Assembly: GCF_000737785.1 (NCBI RefSeq)
Contig: NZ_JPRO01000024.1
Span: 1 to 64,000, forward strand
Source of the DNA: Chryseobacterium luteum
Lineage (GTDB): Bacteria; Bacteroidota; Bacteroidia; Flavobacteriales; Weeksellaceae
Length of the DNA stretch: 64,000 nt
Direction of reading: 5' to 3'
Below are positions 7,775 to 16,278 of the stretch, piece after piece; the stretch's first letter is position 1, and each line of letters begins with the position of its first letter. The notes beneath the pieces are model-generated. The model saw nothing but the letters and a program-made list of their open reading frames with translations. It was not told where the DNA came from and made no database searches. The position numbers were made by a program, and so were the translations under genes.

Positions 7775-8995
7775 CTATCTTTTACTATTAAATATATCCT
7801 TCAAAGCCACCATATCATCACTCACTTTCTTATCCAAAATCTTCGCATAGTGCTGTGTGGTTTTTATATTCGTGTGACCGAGCATTTTGCTTACACTTTC
7901 AATGGGTACTCCATTGGACAGTGTGATAGTAGTGGCGAATGTATGCCTTGCGATGTGAAATGTCAACTCTTTATTAATCCCACAGACGTTCACAATTTCT
8001 TTGAGATAGGAATTCATTTTTTGATTACTGAGTACGGGAAACAAGACATTTGAATTTACACATTCTGGGTGGTCTTCATATTTTAAAATCAGCTCCTGTG
8101 CTAAAGGTAATAACGGAACTCTGGTTGAGGTATCCGTTTTCTGACGATGCGTGAATATCCATTTGTCACCATCTATTCCAATATTGACGTTAGATTTAGA
8201 CAATTTCTTTACATCAATATATGCGAAACCTGTATAACAACTAAAAAGAAAAATATCACGTACTTGGTTTAATCTGTCTGACGCAAATTCCTTTTCATAA
8301 ATCGTCTGAATTTCTTCTTTAGTAAGATATGGTCGTTCAATAGCTTTAAGCTTTGCTTTGTAGCCTAGAAAAGGATCTTTGGAGAGCCAGCCATTCGCCA
8401 GGCATAACCGAATGATCTTTTTGAAATTTTTGATGTATTTTACTGCAGTATTGTTTGCACATTTACGAACACTACGAAGCCAAAAATCATAATCCATTAT
8501 GAAAGCATGGTCGATCTTTGTAATGTCAATATCGGAAGTGTTATATTTCCAGATTAGGAATTCCTGCGTATGCTTTAACGATGTTTTATAACGCTCCAAT
8601 GTTCCGGGGGCAAAATCCTGACCTACCAGTGCTTCTACTTTATTATTATGATCCTGAAAAATAGGAATGAGCATTCGGGTGGAAACATCGGTTCCAAGCA
8701 GTTTAGATTTTAAACTTTCTGATGTCACATCATGTTCCTCTTTCAGCATCAGGTAATGAGAATCGTAAACTTGTTGTTCCAAAGTTTTAAGATAGACATT
8801 AAGCGTTTTCGCCTCCTGAGAGTTGCCAACTGCTTTATGTGCTTTAACATCCCATTTCTGTGGGTCGATATACCTTTTAGCGGCAATGTCCGCTGCCTTG
8901 CCATCTATCGTGATTCTTAAGTAGATGGGAGCAGTTCCGTTTGTTCTGATTTTATTCTTTTTTATAAAGAATAACAGGTTGAATGTTTTGTTCAT
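7775..8995 (-). CDS. Tyrosine recombinase (site-specific integrase) of the element
   Basis: 406 residues: an N-terminal arm-binding domain (FNLLFFIKKNKIRTNG, LRITIDGKA), a SAM-like core-binding domain (about 110-210), and the catalytic domain with HIARHTFATT (His-x-x-Arg), LGHTNIKTTQHY and the nucleophilic Tyr. The first catalytic Arg, usually in a TGLR motif, is replaced: the sequence reads CYTGFAYIDV. This is common in Bacteroidota integrases such as the IntDOT group. The gene starts about 250 bases from the 3' end of tRNA-Ser and points away from it, the usual layout for an element integrated into a tRNA gene. It marks the right end of the element carrying the defence-like cargo. Confidence 0.93.
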   Translation of the reverse strand: MNKTFNLLFFIKKNKIRTNGTAPIYLRITIDGKAADIAAKRYIDPQKWDVKAHKAVGNSQEAKTLNVYLKTLEQQVYDSHYLMLKEEHDVTSESLKSKLLGTDVSTRMLIPIFQDHNNKVEALVGQDFAPGTLERYKTSLKHTQEFLIWKYNTSDIDITKIDHAFIMDYDFWLRSVRKCANNTAVKYIKNFKKIIRLCLANGWLSKDPFLGYKAKLKAIERPYLTKEEIQTIYEKEFASDRLNQVRDIFLFSCYTGFAYIDVKKLSKSNVNIGIDGDKWIFTHRQKTDTSTRVPLLPLAQELILKYEDHPECVNSNVLFPVLSNQKMNSYLKEIVNVCGINKELTFHIARHTFATTITLSNGVPIESVSKMLGHTNIKTTQHYAKILDKKVSDDMVALKDIFNSKR

Positions 8996-9096
8996 AGTGT
9001 GGTAACTTTAATTGTTAATAATTTACTTTTTGTTACCACTTTCTGCAAGATGTACAATCGTTAGACTGCCTATTAGTCGGGTTTCCCTGAATTTTT

Positions 9097-9161
9097 CGTG
9101 ACCTATTTTCCAATTTTCAGGATGGGTCACGGAATAGGTCATATAAATCGTGACCTATTTT
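9097..9161. repeat. Repeated TGACCTATT sites, putative integrase arm sites
   Basis: CGTGACCTATTTT occurs at 9097-9109 and 9149-9161 in direct orientation, and TGACCTATT occurs once more in inverted orientation at about 9133-9141. The cluster lies between the integrase start and the tRNA gene, where arm-type recombinase sites or a regulator of integrase would be expected. The repeats are seen directly; the binding role is inferred. Confidence 0.55.
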
Positions 9162-9189
9162 GATTTTTTTTGATTCTAGCGCAAAACAA

Positions 9190-9223
9190 AAAACGCTGTA
9201 AACATTGATGTTTACAGCGTTTT
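9190..9223 (-). terminator. Rho-independent terminator of tRNA-Ser
   Basis: Perfect 15-bp inverted repeat (9190-9204 and 9209-9223) with a TTGA loop. On the minus strand the stem is followed by a T-run. It sits just beyond the 3' end of the tRNA gene and would end its leftward transcript before the integrase gene. The strong symmetry could also serve a recombinase or regulator. Confidence 0.75.
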
Positions 9224-9247
9224 AGCTTATTTTAGTATCTCTACCAG

Positions 9248-9332
9248 CGGAGAGAGAGGGATTCGAACCCCCGGACCTGTTACAGTCAATAGTTTTCAAG
9301 ACTATCGCAATCGACCACTCTGCCATCTCTCC
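9248..9332 (-). tRNA. tRNA-Ser (anticodon UGA)
   Basis: The minus strand folds as a class II tRNA. The acceptor stem GGAGAGA pairs with TCTCTCC, the anticodon stem ATAGT/ACTAT encloses CTTGAAA with anticodon TGA at 9298-9296, and a long variable arm precedes a T-arm containing GTTCGAAT. The discriminator is G at 9248 and CCA is not encoded. Its 3' end faces the integrase, so it is the likely attachment site. Confidence 0.95.
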
Positions 9333-9574
9333 TGAATAACGGCTATACCGTCGTTTTCAGTGGTGCAAATATAAAACGATTTTACATTTCTGCAAAACTT
9401 TTCTGTTAGAAATTTTAACAGGTCTTAATAAGGAGCTAAAAATCAATGGAATTATTTTTAGTTCAGTTGTTACACTTATATGGATCATATGATTAAAAAC
9501 GAAAATGTATGACACTTTAAATATGGCTAAGACTCTAAACTTGCTAATTTGTATTTGAAGCACCAATGAAGAAA

Positions 9575-10019
9575 TTGCCACGAATGCACGAATTTAAATT
9601 GTTGATGCCTTTTATTAAGTTCACCCTTGATTTTGTCATTAAAATATTCGTGCATTCGTGGCAAAAATATATTTGTCTAATGAAAGAATGGACACGAATA
9701 CACAAATTTAAATTGTTGACGCTTTTTATTAAATTCACCCTTAATTTTGTCATTAAAATATTCGTGCATTCGGGCAAAAATATATTTGTCTAATGAAAGA
9801 ATGGACACGAATACACGAATTTAAATTGTTGATGCTTTTTATTAAATTCACCCTTGATTTTGTGATGAAAATATTCGTGCATTCACGGCAAAAAAAAATA
9901 TTTGTCCGTATTTGATTAATGAAAAAAATTGCCACGAATGCACGAATTTGAATCGTTGATGCCTTTTTAAATTAAGTTCACCCTTGATTTTGTCATAAAA
10001 ATTAGTGAATTCGCGGCAA
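9575..10019. repeat. Four tandem palindrome-ended 90-bp repeat units
   Basis: Four units at about 9575-9664, 9689-9777, 9802-9891 and 9929-10019. Each starts with a form of GCCACGAATGCACGAATTT and ends with its near reverse complement (ATTCGTGCATTCGTGGCA). Each has a conserved middle containing TTCACCCTTGATTTTGTCAT. Spacers of 24-37 bases separate them and share the word TATTTGTC; the first two share TCTAATGAAAGAATGG as well. A lone end copy lies at 57,546. These look like a REP/MITE-type intergenic element multiplied in place. No protein is credible here; frames of 60-77 codons arise from the repeat itself. Confidence 0.85.
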
Positions 10020-10369
10020 AATATTAGCCAAAAATAGAGAATTGCATTATTTTTTCAAATGCAAAAGCAGTTCATTTTAACTGCAAAAAAAAGCGTTAAA
10101 TCGCGCTAAATGCCTGTAAGATTGTACTATACTTCTTAATTATCTGTTATTACATCTCTGTTGATCTTACTTCACATAACATCCTATGTAAATTTAATAT
10201 ATAATTGTGGTAGATATCGTGCAGGAGTAATTATTTCAATATGAATCCATTGTAATATATTCCGAAAATCTCACTTGTTCCTTTCTGTTATTAAATTAAA
10301 CGATAACAATATGTTGTAGTTTCAGGACAAGTATTGTGGATATATTCTTCAAAATATAAAAACGCACAC
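10020..10369. other. AT-rich intergenic stretch with nothing recognisable
   Basis: About 350 bases between the repeat array and the next gene. I see no tRNA, terminator or clear Bacteroidota promoter. Confidence 0.5.
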
Positions 10370-10993
10370 GTGAAGAAAAACAACCGATTTAACAGTGTAG
10401 CCAATAATGTCTTTTATGTAAAGACAATTTTGCTTCTGCTTTTCTTCGGTTTTGCTGTATCTGCATCTGCTTATCCGGTTAAGATTAAAAAAGATGATGC
10501 AGAAAATAAAACTTCAAAATCTCTTCCGGATTCTATTTCCCAACATTCTGATCATGGAACGACAAAAATTTATATATCAGGAGGTACTGTTTTTTATAAT
10601 GTTCATGAACTCAAAGGAAATATAGAATTCATACAAAAAGAAAAACCTGCAAAATCAGAGATTGTAAAAATCTCAAAACGTATAAGGAAGACTGTAAAAC
10701 GAAATCGTGTAAAGCTTAAAACAGAAGAAAAAAAATATACCGCTAATGCCCGGTTCATAACGCTTTCTTCTAAATCTGATGACTATATTTCCGGAAGTAA
10801 TGGAAAAATTATAACAATATCAACTACCAATCCGAAACCCAGGATAGAGTTATTAAAGGTAGAATATCATTCTTACGTCTATATTCTTGCACAAGAAAAA
10901 TGCATTTCCAGATATATGCCGTCTTTTACTCATGAAATTACTCATTGGGAAATGCACATTCGCCCTCCTCCGGTGATTTACCAATTCATTTAG
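10370..10993 (+). CDS. Unrecognised secreted or membrane-anchored basic protein
   Basis: 207 residues from a GTG at 10370 that gives an N-terminus of the form VKKNNRF; a TTG at 10334 would add 12 residues, and there is no ATG near the front. Residues 20-40 are a strongly hydrophobic stretch (KTILLLLFFGFAVSASA) ending in a good signal-peptidase site before YPV. The mature part is rich in Lys, with KRIRKTVKRNR in the middle, and has no recognisable enzyme motif. It stands alone, with the repeat array upstream and the lectin-like genes downstream. I do not recognise the family. The signal peptide makes it likely to be a real gene despite the weak start. Confidence 0.5.
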   Translation: MKKNNRFNSVANNVFYVKTILLLLFFGFAVSASAYPVKIKKDDAENKTSKSLPDSISQHSDHGTTKIYISGGTVFYNVHELKGNIEFIQKEKPAKSEIVKISKRIRKTVKRNRVKLKTEEKKYTANARFITLSSKSDDYISGSNGKIITISTTNPKPRIELLKVEYHSYVYILAQEKCISRYMPSFTHEITHWEMHIRPPPVIYQFI

Positions 10994-11219
10994 AAGGATG
11001 TATTTGTAATTGTTAGAAGCTAAGATCATTTTATTCTGATACGGAAATAATTCCTAAAAGAGTAAAGCCCTTAAATCAGAATGAAAAACATATTCCCTCT
11101 CTGTTAAGGCTAAAATCTCTAAGAAAATTTAGAGTCATGGTTACGGGTGCTTATGTCAATTAAATACACTTTTAAATATTCTCAGTTTATCATCTACTAT
11201 TAACTAAAATGACTTAAAA

Positions 11220-12206
11220 ATGATACAAAAAATTCTATTAACGGCTCCTCTTTTAGCTGTTGCAATGTTTTCATACGGGCAATCTGGAAAAGGAGTTGGG
11301 ATTATAAAAGCAGGTACGGTGTCTCCGGCTAATTTTCCTGATCCTTCATCTATTTTGGATGTTCGGTCAGGAGATAAGGGTTTTCTTGCACCCAGAGTTG
11401 CATTGACTTCCCTTACAAGTGCCGCACCGGTTACCACCATAGTTGGCAACAATCTTAAAACGGGGCTTTTGGTCTATAATTCTACAGATAATGTAGATTT
11501 AGATAAAGGGTACTACTACTGGAACGGTGTGCAATGGCTTCCCTGGAAAAAGGATTCAAATTCTATCCAAAGCTCTGTGGCATTAGGAATTAGCACAACA
11601 ACACTTGGGTATCTGCCACAGGGAAGTGGAGCTACTGCGCCGGCTACCTTTACTTACGGAACTATAAAAGGCACCAAAGTGGGATGCTACAAATTTACAT
11701 CAGGCAATAATCACTCTTTTTGTGGCTATGATCTGAAGGATAATGCAACAAACACTGCTACAGGTGTAAACTGGCCAACGTCTTTTGCGATTGCCAAAAG
11801 TATAAATGGTTATCTGGCTACAGCTACAAGTAACGCAGAATGGACCTTTATAAAAGATAATCTTCTTCCTGCTACTTTTGCTTCACAAAACCAAGATAAT
11901 GTTTGGTTGGGATTTAATAAAGTTACCTATCCCGGTAATCCCAAACAGTTTACCTGGATCACAGGAGAGAAGTCTATGGTAGCTTGGGAGCGGGCAGGCA
12001 TAGCGGCTTCTCCTTATCTGGCCAATGCAAGCTTTGAATTTAACTTTGATGTCAACCAGCCGGATGATGCGGGTGGAGCAGAAGGGTGCGTGCATGTGGT
12101 TCCTACATCGCAAAGCGCCAATAGAGTATGGAATGATGCCGGGTGTACGAGCACTACAATTTTTTCTAAACCCGCGTCTTTCCTCATCGTAGAATTTCAA
12201 AATTAA
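11220..12206 (+). CDS. Secreted C-type-lectin-like protein, paralogue 1
   Basis: 328 residues with a signal peptide ending at FSYG-QS. The N-terminal third has the pattern SSILDVRSGDKGFLAPRVALTS, then TGLLVYNSTDN and GYYYWNG, seen in many flavobacterial surface proteins and resembling tail-fibre-like assemblies. From about residue 160 it has a C-type-lectin-like domain: GCYKF and FCGYD cysteines, INGYLATATSNAEW, VWLGF, FTWITGE, then EGCVHV, RVWNDAGC and a final IVEFQN. The four cysteines would form the two usual disulphides. It is the first of three paralogues on one strand, 12 bases before the next, so probably one operon. Ligand unknown; CTLDs in bacteria often bind protein or glycan. Confidence 0.75.
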   Translation: MIQKILLTAPLLAVAMFSYGQSGKGVGIIKAGTVSPANFPDPSSILDVRSGDKGFLAPRVALTSLTSAAPVTTIVGNNLKTGLLVYNSTDNVDLDKGYYYWNGVQWLPWKKDSNSIQSSVALGISTTTLGYLPQGSGATAPATFTYGTIKGTKVGCYKFTSGNNHSFCGYDLKDNATNTATGVNWPTSFAIAKSINGYLATATSNAEWTFIKDNLLPATFASQNQDNVWLGFNKVTYPGNPKQFTWITGEKSMVAWERAGIAASPYLANASFEFNFDVNQPDDAGGAEGCVHVVPTSQSANRVWNDAGCTSTTIFSKPASFLIVEFQN

Positions 12207-12218
12207 ACACTACAAATT

Positions 12219-13148
12219 ATGAAAATTTTTTATCTAGCTATATGTGCTTTGGCTCTCAGTATACATGGACATGCCCAGGTTTATATGAATGTGACACCGG
12301 GGCAGGAAAAACCATCTGCGATACTGCAGGTAGACTCTTCCACTAAAGGAGTTTCTCTACCTAATGTGGCCTTAACGTCCACTGGTGACAACACAACTGT
12401 TACCTCGCCAAAAGAAGGCTTACTGGTATATAATACCAATACTTCAGCTGATGTAAAACCAGGGTATTACTACAGGTATAATAATGCCTGGCAGCCTATG
12501 GGGAAGATTACAGATATCTACATTTTTCAGCAAAAGATAGACCAGGAGGTATTGGGATATGTACCGGACAATACAGGAATTACGCTTGATAATTCAGCAG
12601 GAAGTGTTGGAAGCAGCGTTGGAACCTGGAATAAAGCGGGTTGTGTTAAATGGGATGTTACCGCAGGAGGTAACGGCCATACTTATTGTACCTACAAACG
12701 TGGCGCTACTTCTACCACTTGGGAGGATGCCTTCACATTTGCTAAAGAAAGAGGAGGTTATCTGGTGACCATCACATCTGATGCGGAAAGAAACTGGCTG
12801 CAGACTAATGTTATCACTCCCAAATCTTTAGCCGCAAACATCTGGCTGGGCTATAATAAATACCAGAGCCGCTACATTCCACTGGCCGGAAATAATAATG
12901 ATGCCCCTTTTGCAACGTATCGATACAAATGGATTACCGGAGAAAAATGGGTGGTAAACTGGGAAGCCCCTGCCGGAGCGGTAGTGCAAAGTAATTTTGC
13001 TACGGGGGAACCTAGTATAGTCGCTTCCAACGGTTGTGCTTATATAATGTCATCAGCAACCAATGCAGCCAGACAATGGAATGACAATAATGGTGCATCT
13101 ATTTCAGGTGCTAATGATCTGATTGTTGAATTTCAAGATACCTATTAA
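12219..13148 (+). CDS. Secreted C-type-lectin-like protein, paralogue 2
   Basis: 309 residues: a signal peptide (ALALSIHGHA-Q), then SAILQVDSSTKGVSLPNVALTS, EGLLVYNTNT and GYYYRYN as in the other two copies, and a C-type-lectin-like domain from about 140. Marks of that domain are GCVKW, HTYCTYK, GGYLVTITSDAERNW, IWLGYNKY, YKWITGE, NGCAYI, RQWND and LIVEFQ. The last cysteine seen in the other copies (WNDAGC/WNDAPC) is missing here, where the sequence reads WNDNNGAS, so one disulphide of the canonical pair would be absent. It lies 12 bases after copy 1 and 15 bases before copy 3. The divergence between copies is strongest in the loops, as for a binding surface. Confidence 0.75.
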   Translation: MKIFYLAICALALSIHGHAQVYMNVTPGQEKPSAILQVDSSTKGVSLPNVALTSTGDNTTVTSPKEGLLVYNTNTSADVKPGYYYRYNNAWQPMGKITDIYIFQQKIDQEVLGYVPDNTGITLDNSAGSVGSSVGTWNKAGCVKWDVTAGGNGHTYCTYKRGATSTTWEDAFTFAKERGGYLVTITSDAERNWLQTNVITPKSLAANIWLGYNKYQSRYIPLAGNNNDAPFATYRYKWITGEKWVVNWEAPAGAVVQSNFATGEPSIVASNGCAYIMSSATNAARQWNDNNGASISGANDLIVEFQDTY

Positions 13149-13163
13149 AAAAAACAGAACATT

Positions 13164-14159
13164 ATGAAAAAATCAATATATATATCAATACTGGCATTTG
13201 CCTGTGCTACAAATATAACATTTGGTCAGGTTGGAATAGGTACACCAAGCCCTGATCCTTCTACTGTATTAGATGTGGTAGCTTCTGATAAGGGTTTTCT
13301 GGCCCCGCAGATAGCTTTGGCTTCTCTGGCAGATGCTTCAACTATAAATGCGCCGGAAGAAGGAATGTTGGTGTACAATACAACAGATAATGCATTGTTA
13401 GATCCCGGGTATTACTTCTGGGACGGTACCACCTGGCAGCCAACAGGGCTTGGATCCAGAACTAATATCGTGTCAGATGGTGTTATACCTGCTATTCTTG
13501 GATACACCCCGGATGGTATACACCCCGGAACCGGCTCGACGACCACAGTAGATGGAGTACTGTTTACGAACAGGGGATGTACACGATGGACAGCTGCAGG
13601 AGGTAATAATCATTGGTATTGTGCTTATACCAGCGGTGCGAATGGTGCTACTACTGCCGGAGGTGTTAATTGGGGTACTGCCTTCAATGTAGGCAAGCAA
13701 TTAAAAGGCTATCTGGTAACGATCACTTCTAATGCGGAACTGGCTTTCATTACAACCAATATTTTAAACAGTACCAATGGTGGATACGGAAATTTCAGCA
13801 ATAATATATGGATAGGAAACAGTAAAGCTATCAATATGTCTTTTGCCCCGGCCAACCAGCCGGCCCCAGGGATTCCCATCGAGTTTTTATGGATTACAGG
13901 TGAAGAATCCAAATATAACTGGAGCAATACAACCACTGTACAACAGAATTTTGCTAATAATACAGGTATTCAGAATGAGCCCAATAACTTAGGGAATAAT
14001 GAAGGCTGTACTCATATCTGGCCTAACCACAGCAGTTTCCCTGTTGCATTAAGACGTCTTTGGAATGATGCTCCCTGTACAGTTACCAGCTTCTGGCCGG
14101 GAAATTTAACGGCTGAACAAAGAGCTATGAACCAGCTGGTTATAGAGTTTAACCAATAA
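13164..14159 (+). CDS. Secreted C-type-lectin-like protein, paralogue 3
   Basis: 331 residues. The signal peptide ends at ATNITFG-Q, followed by VGIGTPSPDPSTVLDV, FLAPQIALASL, EEGMLVYNTTDN and GYYFWDG, the shared N-terminal module. The C-type-lectin-like domain (about 150-331) keeps all four cysteines: GCTRW, WYCAY, EGCTHI and LWNDAPC. Other marks are GYLVTITSNAELAF, IWIGNSK, FLWITGEE and a terminal LVIEFNQ. It is the last gene of the three-copy array. No T9SS sorting domain or lipobox is present, so export is by Sec, with the final location (periplasm or medium) open. The function as an adhesin or recognition protein is inference from the fold. Confidence 0.75.
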   Translation: MKKSIYISILAFACATNITFGQVGIGTPSPDPSTVLDVVASDKGFLAPQIALASLADASTINAPEEGMLVYNTTDNALLDPGYYFWDGTTWQPTGLGSRTNIVSDGVIPAILGYTPDGIHPGTGSTTTVDGVLFTNRGCTRWTAAGGNNHWYCAYTSGANGATTAGGVNWGTAFNVGKQLKGYLVTITSNAELAFITTNILNSTNGGYGNFSNNIWIGNSKAINMSFAPANQPAPGIPIEFLWITGEESKYNWSNTTTVQQNFANNTGIQNEPNNLGNNEGCTHIWPNHSSFPVALRRLWNDAPCTVTSFWPGNLTAEQRAMNQLVIEFNQ

Positions 14160-14625
14160 TATTTAAACAGAAGATTTCTAATAAAAGTATTCCTAATGTC
14201 TACGAATGACAAGGCATAGTCATATTTCATTTGAATTAATTATTTCTTCAACCGGGTAGATTAGTCATTCACTTTTCATAATTTTTGTTTTAATTTGCTC
14301 TGGTTGAAGAATTTTCATGGTAAATCTGTTTAAACTTATATTTTATATAGTTGGCCAATCGAAAAGGCGAAAATATTTTATTCGATATTATTTATTAAAA
14401 AACATACATATTATTGAATAAATAAGGGAGAAATGCCAAAGCTCGAGGTGATTAACAGGTATAAAATGCCCAAAACAACTTATATAAATGGATAGAAAAT
14501 AGGGTAACCCTGGAAAACCAATAAGTATCTATCCCAACAAAACTATTAACTATTAAAACAACTCATTCAATAACATCTATTTGAAATGGCTTGATAACGA
14601 AAAAGCAAATTAAAATTAAAAGAGA
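14160..14625. other. Intergenic gap with an inverted repeat and a dispersed repeat
   Basis: About 466 bases without a gene. TTCTTCAACC at 14244-14253 is matched by its reverse complement at 14302-14311, giving a possible long hairpin after the lectin operon. A 39-base dispersed repeat follows at 14322-14360. No clear promoter was found for the next gene. Confidence 0.5.
14322..14360 (+). repeat. Dispersed 39-base repeat, copy 1
   Basis: AAATCTGTTTAAACTTATAT through AGTTGGCCAATC. A second copy at 35,443-35,481 is in the same orientation with a single mismatch. Both lie between genes, so this is a genome-dispersed intergenic repeat. Confidence 0.75.
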
Positions 14626-14955
14626 ATGGAAAAATTGGAACCTGACTATAAGCGTATTTATTCTGATATCATCAGTACAAAATGCCCTGATGAGAAAGAA
14701 GAATTTCAGGATTTATTAAATAAATCAAATTTAACCGTATTTGATATAATAGAACTCAACCGGAAGATTTTTGGTTTGAATACGGATAAATCAACAGAGA
14801 CATTCAATCAGAAGCATCGTTCCTACGGGAAGTCTGATATTTTAAAGATGTTGGATTATCAGAAAGCGTATAAACTTAACAATTCCCAACTGGCAAAGCA
14901 TTTCAATTTAAGCAGAAATTCGGTGACTAAATGGAAGAAGATGTTTATTATGTAA
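14626..14955 (+). CDS. Small helix-turn-helix protein
   Basis: 109 residues. The C-terminal 40 residues form a helix-turn-helix of the transposase or resolvase type: ILKMLDYQKAYKLNNSQLAKHF, then LSRNSVTKWKK. The N-terminal part is helical and charged without a recognised domain. Similar stand-alone HTH proteins of about 110 residues are common in Chryseobacterium-type genomes, but I know no characterised member. It is flanked by a repeat-bearing gap and by a convergent MaoC-like gene. It may be a regulator or a leftover DNA-binding part of a mobile element; no inverted repeats or catalytic transposase domain are nearby, so I favour a regulator. Confidence 0.6.
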   Translation: MEKLEPDYKRIYSDIISTKCPDEKEEFQDLLNKSNLTVFDIIELNRKIFGLNTDKSTETFNQKHRSYGKSDILKMLDYQKAYKLNNSQLAKHFNLSRNSVTKWKKMFIM

Positions 14956-15030
14956 TTTAATGTTTAACTCAGCATGTAAAATATGGCAGTACAATAAACA
15001 AAAGAACTTTTTATATGAAGCTTAGGTTTG

Positions 15031-15489
15031 CTAATGGAAATGGTAAAGAAAGATGACATCACCAATATAAGCGGGTTTTTCCTGTCCTTTGATGATTAGT
15101 TTAGCTTCTATTACTGCCTTAACCGTTCCTCTGAGATTGGTAATCAGCTTTACGGTGGCCTGAAGCTGTACCTCACTGTTTACAGGAACAGCTTGTCCAA
15201 ATCTGAAGTTTTCAATTCCATAATTAATTTCCATCTTAACATTTCTTACTTCAGCAATCTGTTTCCATAGGTAGGGGATAAGGGATAACGTTAAGTAGCC
15301 ATGTGCTATGGTTGATTCAAAAGGCCCCTGTTTTAAAGCTTTTTCTTCGTCCACATGGATCCACTGGTAATCCAATGTTGCAGCTGCAAATTTATTTATC
15401 TGAAGCTGATCTATCCTGTGCCAGTTAGATACTCCTATCACTTTTCCTTCATAGGATTTGTATTCTTCAAAACTGTTAATAATTATCAT
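15031..15489 (-). CDS. MaoC-like (hot-dog fold) dehydratase
   Basis: 152 residues with the MaoC/R-specific enoyl-CoA hydratase pattern: an N-terminal helix region (INKFAAATLDYQWIHVD, where Asp and His of the hydratase site are expected), then GPFESTIAHGYLTLSLIP, which carries the conserved His-Gly of the hot helix, followed by the strands NYGIENFRFGQAVPV and EVQLQATV. Family members hydrate trans-2-enoyl-CoA in fatty acid or polyhydroxyalkanoate metabolism; the NodN-like subgroup, which this resembles most, is less defined. It is a single gene, convergent with the HTH gene, with no metabolic partners next to it. The length is typical for the family. Confidence 0.85.
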   Translation of the reverse strand: MIIINSFEEYKSYEGKVIGVSNWHRIDQLQINKFAAATLDYQWIHVDEEKALKQGPFESTIAHGYLTLSLIPYLWKQIAEVRNVKMEINYGIENFRFGQAVPVNSEVQLQATVKLITNLRGTVKAVIEAKLIIKGQEKPAYIGDVIFLYHFH

Positions 15490-15744
15490 TTTTGCCTTAT
15501 ATTAGTCTAAATTCACACAACCTTTCAGGTTAAATAATTGGATAAAAGACAATTTCCACCTGTTGGAAAACGGAAAATAAATTATAAAATTATGAAGAAT
15601 TTAATAATTATAAGAATTAAACGAAATAAAAATGACAGATGTGTTGATCAACCGTAAAGTAGTGCTGACACACAGATAAAATAGGTTATCGGCTTTATTA
15701 TTTAAGACTAAATAACGGCTGGAAAAATAATAAATGTAAAAAAG

Positions 15745-15776
15745 TTTTGTATTTCAATAAATTAAGTCTACATTTG
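15745..15776 (+). promoter_or_regulatory. Bacteroidota promoter of the cold-shock gene
   Basis: A -33 element TTTTG (15745-15749), exactly 19 bases, then a -7 element TACATTTG (15769-15776), a textbook match to TTTG-N19-TAnnTTTG. Transcription would start near 15783, leaving a leader of about 260 bases before the cold-shock gene. Confidence 0.75.
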
Positions 15777-16044
15777 TAAAATAATCAGGCTCCTGCCGAT
15801 GCTTCTTCTGAAACTTTTGAGTTTACTCTTCTTTCTCAGTCTTCGCTTTTTCAGCCGCTAATTTTGTTATCCAATATATCAGGTGAAGTACCTTTTTTAA
15901 AATTGAATATTTTCAATACCCTAAAAAATTTCCAACATCATTTTTGTTTACAAATCGATTTATTATTATTCTGATGATTGTGTCAGTATAGTAATGGCAA
16001 AAGCCAAAAAAAATTTTAATACAATAATTTTATAATATAATACA
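15777..16044 (+). promoter_or_regulatory. Long 5' leader of the cold-shock gene
   Basis: There is no reading frame between the promoter and the cold-shock start. Long structured leaders that change fold with temperature are known for cspA mRNAs of other bacteria, and this one has the right position and length. The upstream half of the gap (15490-15744) shows nothing recognisable. Thermosensing here is inference. Confidence 0.45.
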
Positions 16045-16236
16045 ATGCAACAAGGAACAGTAAAATTCTTCAATGACGCCAAAGGTTTTGGTTTTATTAC
16101 ACCATCAAACGGCGGTCAGGATGTTTTCGTACATACATCAGGTTTAATCAATGATATTCGCGAAAACGACACTGTGACATTCGATTTAGAAAACGGTAAA
16201 AAAGGCATTAACGCAGTTAATGTACGTGTAGTATAA
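16045..16236 (+). CDS. cspA: Cold-shock protein (CspA family)
   Basis: 63 residues covering one cold-shock domain: GTVKFFNDAKGFGFI contains RNP1 and DVFVHTSGL contains RNP2. The protein binds single-stranded RNA or DNA and acts as an RNA chaperone during cold shock or growth resumption. Start ATG and full family length are clear. A strong promoter sits about 270 bases upstream, a long leader precedes the gene, and a strong terminator follows, so it is a single-gene transcript. Bacteroidota genomes usually carry several paralogues, so the cspA symbol is generic. Confidence 0.95.
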   Translation: MQQGTVKFFNDAKGFGFITPSNGGQDVFVHTSGLINDIRENDTVTFDLENGKKGINAVNVRVV

Positions 16237-16278
16237 ATTAAGAAGAAAGACTCAAATCTTTCTCTATGTTAAAAAAAG

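Noticed and set aside
7715..8053. 112-codon frame on the plus strand
   Set aside because: Lies opposite the C-terminal half of the integrase gene, with no family match; shadow frame.
9544..9935. Several overlapping frames of 60-77 codons on both strands
   Set aside because: All come from the repeat units, and their proteins repeat one another; no start signals.
9575..10019. Regular repeats with spacers, possible CRISPR array
   Set aside because: Units of about 90 bases with inverted ends and near-identical spacers, only four copies and no cas genes; this is a dispersed palindromic element.
11220..14159. Diversity-generating retroelement target genes
   Set aside because: C-type-lectin folds are common targets, but no reverse transcriptase or template repeat lies in the window.
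14626..14955. Insertion sequence transposase
   Set aside because: Only a helix-turn-helix is present; no catalytic domain, terminal inverted repeats or target duplication seen.
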